Source: Circinella minor
Lineage: Eukaryota > Mucoromycota > Mucoromycetes > Mucorales > Lichtheimiaceae
Length of the DNA: 64,000 bases
Assembly (NCBI GenBank): GCA_016758965.1
Contig: JAEPRB010000001.1
Span: 496,001-560,000 of the forward strand
Reading direction: 5' to 3'
Shown: positions 46,941 through 57,171 of the stretch, one piece after another
Layout: every line of letters starts with the position of its first letter
Numbering within the stretch: position 1 is the first letter of the stretch
Program-made: the position numbers and the translations under genes
The notes under the pieces: model-generated
What the model saw: the letters and a program-made list of their open reading frames with translations, nothing else
Told to the model about the DNA's origin: nothing
Database searches by the model: none

Positions 46941-48312
46941 TTATTGTTCTTGAGATTGATAAGAAAAGGATAATGATAATGAGAGTATTATTTTGACAGG
47001 TATATATAAGTATGGATGATTGTTATTTTTATGTGCTGGTGCTATTGCCACTATTATTGATGTTGGTTTTGTCGATGCTACTGCCAGCTGGAATTTTTTT
47101 TTCGAAGAGTCGTGATTAATTTGATGAAATGAAGGTGGAATCGGAGATTTTTTGGTAGGGTTGGACATGGTTGGGATGAATAACTCTTCGTTATTCACTT
47201 TCTTCATTGTTTCTTTTAGATGCATCTTCATTCTCCAGACGAGAGTGATGATTGCAATTAATCGAAGAACAAAATTTCCAGGACTTTCCGGGAACGAAAG
47301 TGTCCCGAGAGTTTGCAAACGGCAAACGGAGCCTTTCGGGCAAGACATTAATAAAAACTTAATCCGTAACCCTATTAGAAGAAAAAATTCCGATTATTAT
47401 TATCACTGATAGAGGTAAATTTTATCAGTAAATTGATACACATACCTGAATGAGAAAGCCTACTAAAGCCAGTTCATCTAGCTTATCTGGGTAAGTAGAA
47501 CTTTGGCGATGCGGGATAAACCGCATGCAGAGTTAACATGCCGGAATTCACGCTCATCGGACACCACATTGTCGCTCTCCGAGCTTTGCTAACATGTCAC
47601 GAAGAGTCTTCGGGCAAATAAATCTCGTTTCAATTAATTCTTTCGTACTGTTTAAATCTGGCTGTTTTCCTGCCTCTGCACATGCATACTCGTCAGAACT
47701 GGATATAAACAACAAATCAACTTTTCTACCAAGTGTTTTTCTACTCATAGCATCTTCTCCAGAAATAGAACGCGATGCGTTCCTGGCTTGAGAAGCCGCG
47801 CCACTCGTTTTTACACCCCTAGTCATTATATCATATACCCAAGTTCTTAGTACCATGATTCAAACTTAATGAAGTCATAACAAGATCAAATTCCCCTTAC
47901 CCTTGTACTTCAAATTCGGATTTGTCGAAACATTCTTGTACGACACCCCACACAGGTGTTAACAAATCCGTTTCTGAGTGATTTGTAACGGATAAGTAAT
48001 CTGTGTAAAATAAATTTAAAGTTTTGATAAATGCCATGCGCATCCAGAATAAATCAGGGCCACCCTTTGGATGAAATGGTGGATGACTTGCTTGCTCGAA
48101 AATTGAATCAAGATCACGCTAAACAATATACAATGGTAATCAATACTTGTTTCTTTTCTCCTTTGGGCTTAATCTTCTAAATTTTCTAATATTACTATAC
48201 TTACTTTACCAATATAGCCTTTAAGATACTTATCTAGTTTTGGCGGTAAGTCGTGATCTTTCAAAAAAGAATTGTAGTACATTCCGGATTTATAAACCGA
48301 TCCATTTTCCAT
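46941..48312 (-). pseudogene. Family copy C, interrupted by an rRNA fragment
   Basis: Exons on the minus strand: 48312-48205 (MENGSVYKSGMYYNSFLKDH), 48118-47901 (RDLDSIFEQASHPPFHPKGG, DLFWMRMAFIKTLNLFYTDY), 47845 down to about 47571, and about 47374-46941. The first three join in phase with GTAAGT, GTAAGG and CTAAG signals. After LAKLGERQ the frame is broken by about 80 inserted bases (47491-47570) and ends in CGVR then stop. The last exon (PKGSVCRLQTLGTLSFPESP) is shifted near its end relative to copy B. It is the only copy here whose front exons are intact, so the insertion may be the event that killed it. Function unknown. Confidence 0.7.
47493..47568 (+). pseudogene. Fragment of large-subunit (25S/28S) rRNA inserted in copy C
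   Basis: The plus strand reads AGTAGAACTTTGGCGATGCG, GGATAAACCG, AGAGTTAA, TGCCGGAATTCACGCTCATC, GGACACCAC. From memory this closely follows the conserved LSU rRNA block GATGCGGGATGAACCGAAC ... AGTTAAGGTGCCGGAAT ... ACGCTCATCAGACACCAC. The other copies run straight from CTGG to CTGTCG at this point. No flanking rDNA is present. Sense of the rRNA is opposite to the host gene. It is more GC-rich than its surroundings. Confidence 0.75.
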
Positions 48313-50143
48313 ACCGTTTCGATCAGATTCGAATTGTTATTATACAATCCGTATTGTTGACGGAATAGGAACCACAGGTCCAGCGAATGTTTTTGATCCG
48401 CGATTATAATTATGGATTCATAGATCAAAGTTTTAACAGTGATTGTAATAAAAAGGAATATATTTGAATAAGATAAAAAAAAAAGAATAACTATATTTCA
48501 TAAAGAGTTCAAGTTTTTGCTTATTACTGTATCCTTAAATAGAGCAATTGAAAAAGCACATGAGTAGTGGGTTTCATTGTGGAAGAACAAAGAAATTAAA
48601 TCAAGCTGTGGTAAACGAGGAACTCAATACAGCTCTGGAAAAGTTGAATTCCCGAATATTTACAAGTTATTTTATATAACTACAAATAACAATAATAAAT
48701 AGTAATAAATATGATTATTTTTTTAACTGTATTTATTCTTATATTAATTGGTAACTGTGCCTAAAAGTTAAAAGTTACAAAAAATAGGCTATATGTTGGG
48801 AAAGGTTGAAGGGAAATAAGAAGGCTGTCAATCTTTTTTTTAAATTATTTCAACTAATGTATATATATATATAGTATGTTTTCTTCTTCGAAAAATTATA
48901 TATGAAGCTGTCAATTATGTAGCTAATCAATTCACTCGAATCCTAGCAAATCATTGTTTTCCAATCACTTTACATGCTTTTCGAGACGATATTGATGATG
49001 ATTTAACAAGATCACTATTTAATTTAGAAGCTAATTCAGATCAAAATGATGAACGTGCTGACTAAAAAGATAAAGAAAAGATTTAAAATGTTATGAAAAG
49101 ATAAAAAAAAAAAATTCATTTGAGAATCAAGACTTATTAGTCAACAATGTTTAATGAAAAAGAATGTAAGTGAGGTTTATCATTCAAAAAAGTGTAATCC
49201 TTCCAAAAGTCCGTTATTATTAAACATTCTGAAAGTAGTTCTTTATAATTCTTTGCTTATTTTATTTACCTAAGTTTTATTTACCTACAAATACAGCTGA
49301 TATCATTATTCCCTTGATACTTTACACACATATATATATATATCAATATCCCTTCTTTCTTCGCGCCCATCCCCATTCCCATCTCTCTTTCTTATTTCTT
49401 ATTCTATTGTTATTATTATTGATAGCAAATAATAATGTATAATTATATACAAAACCAATTAATCAAGCAATCCACTGTTGTCACGGTATTTCATTTTTGT
49501 CATAGAGAAAAAAGGGAATCATTTCTCATAGTGTACCATAATGCATAAATTACCATGCAAAAACATTTATTATTTTTTTCTCACCTTAGTATAATTCATC
49601 TATATTCATCAAATGAATTTTTTTTTACATGATGTAAGTAGAAAACCAGAGTTTTAGCGAAAAAAAAAACACACCTTATGATCATATATCTCTTTTATCT
49701 TTTTGTTCTTTATAACAATTTAACTGATTATTAAATAACTTCTTTTTACATCCATGTATTAATATCTATAAAAATCATTCGTCAGAATAAAAAGAAAACT
49801 TATCCAATGTTCATAATCTGAGATTATGTAAAAAAAGAAACTTTATATGTCATGAGTAAAATTTAACTTGGATAATATACTGCTTATTTGAATTATGTAT
49901 TTTAAAACTCACAAACTCAGGGTCGAAGCAAAAAATAACGGGGAAGGGAGGCATAATTCTACCCCCACCTTTTTTTTTTCCCCTGTCCACCATTTTAATA
50001 ACTAGTTTTAGAAAAGAAAATGTCAATTGAAGGTTTATTCATATTTTTTATTCGACAATTTTTAAAAAAGAATTGTAATTAAGACCATTTTATTGACTTT
50101 TTTATTATTTTTATTATTATTATTATATACAGAACCTGTTGTC
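48313..50143. other. Spacer with one exon-like stretch
   Basis: At 48872-49064 the plus strand reads YEAVNYVANQFTRILANHCF, PITLHAFRDDIDDDLTRSLF, NLEANSDQNDERAD then stop, a convincing coding composition, possibly the last exon of a broken gene. A weaker stretch at 48548-48680 reads FHCGRTKKLNQAVVNEELNT. No upstream exons could be joined. The remainder is AT-rich, and 50041-50143 is the leader of the BSD gene. Confidence 0.4.
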
Positions 50144-51722
50144 ATGACTCAAAACGATAATAATAACACTAATAGCGAGTCAGTTAATACTACTATTACT
50201 ACTACTAACACCAAAAAAGAAGAGGAAAAGCAACAACAAAAAACGCCCACTACTCCACAAGCAACAGCAAGTTCATTATTCGGTAGTGTTAGCTCAACAT
50301 TTTCTTCATGGACTTCATCTTTACAAAAAGAAACTGAACAAGGTTTTCCTGGAACATTCAAACGATTTAATGACTTTTCACAAACCATTCAAGCAAAAGC
50401 AAAAGAATTACCACAAAATATTGCTAATCTACCCAATTCATTTGAAGCTGAACGAAATAATTTTCTTAATGAATATAATAATGGAACAACAACAGCAACT
50501 ACAACAAGAACAACCACAAAAAAGAATACACGTGGATCAGGTAAAAAAAAATATAATATAGTTTACAAGGAACAACACTCCCCATGTTTTTTTCTTTTCT
50601 CTCCTTCTCAAATTTATAGTATAAATGACGCTCTTTTTACTTGAAACTTGTTATATAGAACTTGTTGCACCATGGCAAGGATATGGAGCTTATGAAAAAG
50701 AAATGAAAAAACGTATTCTCGCATTATCCAAGGTAATACATATATTCATATAGTAATAATGATGATGAAAAGGAAGCGGTATTCGTTATCTTTAAAAGGG
50801 TTCTTTAATTAAATACAGATATATAATTTAGGATCAACGTAATTTCTTATTTTCACCACCTGAAGATACAAGTTTTCAATTTGATTTAAAAGCTTATAGT
50901 CAAACTGCAAAAGCTGTTTTACAACATGATGAAGAATTAGCAAGAATGCGTTTCTTACTTGTACCTCAACAGTAAAGTATATGATATGGATATGGATATT
51001 TGGAAGGGACAAAAAAAAAAGTAGAGAGAGTATATATTTCTCATAATGATTATTTTATTTGATTTAATGGATAAAAACTTTTTTTTTTTGGGAAATTTTA
51101 TATAAGAGTACAAGAACCTATTTTTTGGAGAAATTATTTTTATCGGGTTACTTTGGAAAAACAATCAGTATTAAGTTCAACTGATATTGATCCAACTCAA
51201 CATGAACAAGAAGAAGAGGTATTTTGCATTTTACTCCTCTTCTCTCTCTATATATATAATACTAGAAATACCTAGGAAGGAACATGGGATCAAAAAAAGA
51301 GAGGAAGGGTGGCTATTGTATTTTTTTATATAATTCAAACAATCATTTACTTATTAAATTGATTACATAATCAGGATGAAAAAAATGATGTTCTTTTTGA
51401 TTATCCAACAAGTGATGGTGAAGAAAATGAAGAAAAGAAAGGTTTGTCAATTTAAAAGTCAAATAATTACTTGGTTGTCATGGAAATAGAAAGCTTATTC
51501 GGTTCTTTTTTTTTTGACGTAGATGACCAGAAGACAATCAAGTCAACTGAATCAAAAGCATCAACGACAACGACTAAAAAGGTAGAAAACAAGCCATCAT
51601 CATCATCATCATCACCAACTCCAGTAAAGGCTGAAGAACCAGTTAAAAAGATAGATGAAAACTTTGAAGATATGGAAGAATGGGAACGAGAATTACGAAA
51701 AGGTGCAATTGAAACAGCTTAA
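50144..51722 (+). CDS. BSD-domain protein
   Basis: Six exons (50144-50540, 50659-50732, 50832-50971, 51107-51218, 51375-51441, 51523-51722) join in phase to 329 residues. The start is the ATG of MTQNDNN. The N terminus is Asn/Thr/Lys low complexity, then an amphipathic stretch (SLFGSVSSTFSSWTSSLQKE). The BSD domain spans about residues 150-222: ALSKDQRNFLFSPPEDTSF, FLLVPQQVQEPIFWRNYFYR. The paired FW residues are the signature of BSD domains (also in TFIIH p62, synapse-associated and BSDC1-type proteins). The acidic C terminus ends in FEDMEEWERELRKGAIETA. The layout (amphipathic N terminus, BSD, acidic tail) is closest to BSDC1/SYAP1-like cytosolic proteins rather than TFIIH. Molecular role unclear. 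Confidence 0.88.
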
Positions 51723-51989
51723 AAAAAATCGGGAAGGTTATTTTTGTGTGTACATAAACAGAAAAAAAAACAGAAAGCAAAAAATGATTTTTTATATCAA
51801 TTCCCAATCCCCTCCCCTCCCTGGAACTCTTTTATTTCTTTATTTATCTTATTATTCCCCGTCCTGCTTATCCCTTTTATTTTTACTTATTTAAATATGA
51901 ACAATAACATCACATAACTTTTATTATTATTATTTGTCAACCTAACCTGAATCATGAAAGATATAAAGAAAGTACGTAATGTCAGGTTT

Positions 51990-54900
51990 GAGAAGACGGA
52001 AGTAAGCTTTATACAGATGATATCTATCCACATTTACTAGATAATAAAAATTAAGATCAATTTATTGAAGATGAGAAGGTTGATTTACAGTACTTGAGAT
52101 GGTTCTTGTAACAATAGAAAAAAGGAGCGTTACATGATCAGGTGTAGCTACCCTTTAGCCTCTTGTGCTACTACTGCAGCTACTCCAGGTTCAGTATGTA
52201 ATAAACTTTTATTAGTAAATTCTGGATATTGTATGTTCGGCGTCTTTCATGGAAAATTCGGTCACTACTCCAGAATTACTGAAGCTCTATATACATATTA
52301 TAAAAGTGAAATTGTTCAGTCAAGACACCATGCTTTTTAGTAGGCCAAAGAATTAACGTTCCACTACGGGCGCAGTATATTATAATGACATGAATGACTC
52401 ATCCTTTCTATGCTGTGTGTCGCCCTTAGTCGGACTTTTACTGTGGCTGTACTCATGCTATTCAAATACGTATTCTGAAAAAGAGTTAAATATCACTTCT
52501 TCTCTTTTACTTTAAAGTTCATTCTTTTTATTTATAATTAATTTTACTGGAATTAACGTGTTCGTTTAAACAACAACAAAAAATAAAAGCAGCGATTCCA
52601 CAAGAACCATCAGCAATATAATATATATATTTATTAAAAATGGAATCATCCAAAGTACGAACCGAAATATCGGAACCAAAACGAAAATATAAAAATGAAT
52701 TACGACGTGCCTGGAATATGATAACATGTAGTTCAGAACACCCTACAGGATATCTTATTGCTGGTCATTGCTATAAAGATCACGGAAAACAAGAAAAAGC
52801 AATCGAGGTTTTTAATATGGGCTTGAACCATGTTCCGATAAAGCACAAGGAATACGAAGCATTACTTCAAGGAAAACAAGAAGCTGAGTCACGTAAAAAC
52901 TGCCGTATGGATATTTTGGGTCAACTTCCACTCGAAATTGTACATTATATTTTTGATAATTACTTTGATCAAGAATTAATCACACCTTGTTCGCGAGTAT
53001 GTTCAACTTGGCGTAATATTATTCTTGATTATTCCAAATTCTGGAAACGAATATCGTTTGGAAGTAGGCGCTCAGTAAATGACGTGGTATCACCACACCA
53101 TATGCTTTTGCCTTCAATCTCTCAACATTTAGAAGAAATTAAAATAATACATAAATTACAATTACCAGCAACGCTATTCGAGCTTTTTCAAACCACCAAA
53201 TTTCCAAAAATACGGTCATTAAAAATTGAACAACATATAATAGTTTGTAAGTAATTATAACACAGTGAAGAAAGTAGAACATTCAGATTAAATCAATTAT
53301 TCATTTTCTACCTATAACATAAATTGGATTAGATAATCATGGGGATCCTATTTCATATGCAGAGTTGCCTTCCGCCTTGAATGCGTTTTCCAAGACATTG
53401 ACGACTCTAGATCTATATTTTTATAACAAGAGTACCAATCTTCCGAACTTATCTGATATTATCAATAATTGCAATAACCTTACGACTTTACGATATGTTC
53501 TCGTCAAACCTGAACATCCGGTATTCTTACCAATTACATTAACATCACAACAAAACACATCATTAAAAGAACTCTTATTATCCTCACCTTGTAAAAAAGA
53601 TAAAATGAATCGCATCGAATTACAGAAACTCTTGAAGTACTCTCCATATCTTTCGCATTTAGCTATCCAAAACTGTGACGATAGCGTTTATACAGCAGTT
53701 CGAAAACATGGCCAGAGTATCGATAAACTTCAAGTAATGCATGATCACTATTCCTACAATTGTAGGTTTGATATCGAGTTGGACAACCGCGACAATAATG
53801 TTTTGTATAATAATTTATCTGGCTTAAAATATATCAAAGCTTCTAGTATTGATTCACCATGCACGTTATTACAATTGATTAAGAGTCACCACCATACATT
53901 ATCTTTTTTATCGATGCGTTTTGACGAGAATACAAGTAGTAGTGACAACGACTGGAAAAAATGGACAGATGATTTACATATATTTCCGTTGATAAACTTA
54001 ACTAAATTCTACTTGTACCAGGATAGATTTCGCTCATTGGCGTGTAAATATTTATTACCTGCCATAACAACAATACCGAACGACAATAACAGCGGTATCA
54101 ACCAACAAGCCCCCAATTTACAAGCGTTGAGATTATATAACTTAGCTATAATCCCAAACAATGTACTCGATGCTATTACTAAAATGCCCAAATTTACAGA
54201 ACTTGGTTTGACGAGTTGTAAATTTGATTGTAATAAATTGCACGACGTTTTGAAGATATTTGAGAGAAGAAGTAACAACAATACCATCCTCACAGCGACA
54301 ACGACAACATCCTTATTACCATCATCATCATCACTATTAACAGAGTTACACCTTGACTCCGTCTATGAAATAAATGATGACATTGTCTTGACGGCATCAA
54401 AAATCAAGAGTTTGACTGATTTTTGTATTGAACCTGAATACCATGAAGATTGTACGTTTTATAAAACGCTGACGCAAAACATTTCCGAGCTACCATTACT
54501 CAGGAGGCTATGCCTTTATGAGGTAGATATGGACAAGGATGATTTGAAAAGAATTTTTGCTATTAAATCTTTACGTTATATCTATTTGTATTGTCTTGTT
54601 AATTGCTACCTTGACGATGAACTCTGCCAGCTTGCAAAAGAGTCATCTAATAATGAACTGAAAATACATAATGTTATTCTATAATAGCAGTACTGATGAT
54701 GATAATAATAATGACGGAAAATGGAGGTGGGATTTTATTTTGTCGTGCGGAAAAAAATAAAAGAGCTTACAGTACGTACATAATATAAAGCAAAGAAGGA
54801 GAAATGAGTATGATGATGAATACTTATCTTTATAAATTTATTATATCAAAATATATATAGCTTGTATTATACAAATATGGTTTATGAACAGAAAAAAAAG

Positions 54901-55195
54901 CATGTTTCAGGAAATAGTAATAAAATATCATATATAACTTTTTTTTTTCAATATTGACGTCGATTGTATTTTCATATTATGGATACTTTAAATAAATATA
55001 ATTCAAAAATAGCCTAATAGTTAAATGTTTAACTTTTTTAAGCATTACGGTATATAACGAAATCCCACTTTACTTTGGATTAAAGTACTTTACAAATTTA
55101 TCTTTTCATCCTTTTTTACGTAAGCATACCTATAAACAGTACGGAACTTGTTAAAATACACCTTTTATTATTATTTTCTTGTAGGCTATAATGTT
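51990..55195. repeat. Inverted segmental duplication, arm 2
   Basis: Inverted counterpart of 1-3135. It begins in GACGGAAGTAAGCTTTATAC (51999 onward), includes the F-box gene and ends at GTAGGCTATAATGTT, which mirrors base 1 of the window. It lies about 270 bases after the BSD gene stop. Confidence 0.9.
52640..54684 (+). CDS. TPR/F-box/leucine-rich-repeat protein (copy 2)
   Basis: Two exons (52640-53246 and 53333-54684) give 652 residues, one fewer than copy 1 (EAESR for EADESR). The N-terminal TPR-like part and F-box (MDILGQLPLEIVHYIFDNYF, CSRVCSTWRNIILDYSKFWK) are almost identical to copy 1. The LRR part differs more (for example DLYFYNKSTNLPNLSD against DLDIVNESTNLPSLSD), yet the frame stays open throughout. 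Most changes are substitutions that keep the leucine spacing, which suggests selection after duplication. Upstream flanks are also shared, so the promoters are probably related. It has the same Dia2/Pof3-like architecture and the same uncertainty about substrate. Confidence 0.85.
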
Positions 55196-55374
55196 TTTTA
55201 TTACTATTAGTTACTCAACTTCATGTTTGTTTAAATTATTCATATTTCCTGCTTTTAGTGATTTTGACTTTATGCATGTACATCTATAGACATGTACTTT
55301 CGGTCACAGAAAAAGGACGAGCATCGAGGAAACTCATTTAGTATTACTATAATATGCTGCGCTCATGGTGTGAT

Positions 55375-55815
55375 AGTGATCGAATTTCCTAGGCAATACC
55401 GAATAACATCGAGAAATTTGCTTATTAAAAACTCCCCATATTTTTTTATAATGGGAAGGGTTGCGGTAGCTGCAGTAATAGAGTCAACAGTAATGAGAAA
55501 AGTACCACATACGTAACAAATTCCGAGCTGGTAGAAGATACAAGAGTTGATTTAGTAATTTTTTCATTACGTAAGAAAAAAATATTTACAGAGCCAGACT
55601 AGATAATTTGGTTAACTGGCACAACAGAAGAACTACTTTCTGATCACAATTACTCGTTATTATAATTACATCAAGGGATAGTTACCGTAGTATATCGTAT
55701 ATATTTGATTAAAATGAAAAAATAATAATAATAATAATAACGTGCGTTCGAATTGACATAGTGTCTTACTAAAATATTTCAAAAATTAATGTATAACTGT
55801 ATGCTTGAACTGTAT
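55375..55815. repeat. Repeat B, copy 2
   Basis: Inverted match of 3170-3650, ending at GTATGCTTGAACTGT. The preceding 55290-55375 carries the TACTATAATATGCTGCGC half-site also found at the palindrome 2733-2784. A MITE starts 6 bases after its end. Confidence 0.75.
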
Positions 55816-55821
55816 GTTTTA

Positions 55822-56644
55822 CTGTAATTTCTCGTTAAACTGGTACTTGTTAAGCCGGTATTTCGCTAAACCAGTAGTATCTCTCAAATACGTATATTTT
55901 ATGTTCTTGGTAAAATACCGATGATTCGATAAACCGGTATCCTGTGAACTTTCCTAAATATTTGCCAGTTTTATAATACATACAGTAATACGTACGTAGT
56001 TTTTTTTTTTATTTTAGTTTTGTATAATGTTACTTTTTAGACTGGTAAAAACAGTAGTACAGAATGCTTAAGCCCTTTCCTTTGCTTCTAATTAATTAAT
56101 TCGTTCGTGCAGCAAATAAAAATATCCAGTTCCTTCTTGTCAATAAGAGAAAGTTGACTAGCAAATTTTGATAACAGTGTCTCTTTTTTTTGCCAATTTC
56201 ACATGGATGCTTTCTTCTTCTTCATTTACTTCTTCCTCAACTTCTTTTTGTACCTGTTTATTATCATTAAATATGTAATTATGCCGTTGATGGAATTCAT
56301 TTCTACACATTTTATTCAACTGCTAACCATCCTCGATTTTGACACAAGCACCACGACACTTTGTTGTGAATTTATTATTGATCCAACCTCTGATTCATTG
56401 TTTCTACTTCATGAATATTTTCACTTTTATCGCTAAAAGAATAACTCACAGTAGTAAAGCTGTACGTAGTAAGCAGTCAGCTATATTAAATGGCTGTCAT
56501 CATCCTTTTTACCAAATTCATCTTAATCTAATCATAGTATATCTTCTAGTATATTCTGTATTTACTAGCTGAGTCTAAATAGTATTTCGCTAAACTGGTA
56601 CAAATCCTCACATATATTGAGTAACGGTTTAACGAAAAATACTG
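55822..56644. mobile_element. MITE-like or decayed pogo element, 823 bp
   Basis: Left end TA|CTGTAATTTCTCGTTAAACT, right end (complement) TA|CAGTATTTTTCGTTAAACCG, inverted repeats with a few mismatches and TA on both sides. Subterminal GTTAAACCGGTA-like phrases recur in both halves (55840-55950 and 56583-56630). The interior (56100-56570) reads short broken open stretches on both strands that I cannot assign. Confidence 0.65.
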
Positions 56645-57171
56645 TAACTGACCAGATGGTTGGTCATTTGTCTAAGTCAAGGTCTGGCTCAGATCTTTGG
56701 TATGGATTATTAATAAATTTAGTCCACAGGGTAATGTGGTACATTATCCTATTTAAGTATCAAGTATCATATATATAAACTTTTCTCTTATTGATCCCAT
56801 TACTTTTTTTTAAAAATAATAATAATAAGGCATAACGTTGTAATCCACCTGACAACTTTTTATGCGTAGTTGATTTTTTTTTTCATTGCGTATAAAGTAT
56901 AAAGTATAAATGATATGCAATGTTTTTATTCTTCTTATTACCTATAACCATTACTTTTTTTTTGCTTGGTATATGAAGACTGATCCAAAAAAAGAAAAAA
57001 AACTGGACTAGAGATTTAAAATAAAAAGAATGAAATTTTGACCAAGTTTGAATAATACAATGATCGACTTGGCAAAAGAGTCATGACAAAGGAATGATAT
57101 ATATATATATATATATACGTATAAAGATTAATTCTAGGTATGAGTTGGAAAAGAAAGAAAGAAAAGAATTA
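56645..57171. other. Spacer downstream of the beta-trefoil gene
   Basis: AT-rich; a TATATATA tract lies at 57099-57117. Nothing else recognised. Confidence 0.4.

Larger units (their letters stand above)
44950..48060. repeat. Tandem duplication array of the family (about 1.2-1.35-kb units)
   Basis: Copies A, B and C are head to tail on the minus strand and share flanks as well as exons. For example, GATTTCAGATTTAATATTAG at about 45625 and 46855 and the strings CATAACAAGATCAAATTCCC at 45375, 46575 and 47875. The array therefore arose by tandem duplication of a whole unit. Unit lengths differ because of indels and the rRNA insertion. Confidence 0.8.

Noticed and set aside
50093..50143. Longer N terminus for the BSD protein with a hydrophobic start
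   Set aside because: There is no ATG before 50144 in that frame; the hydrophobic codons are T-rich leader sequence.
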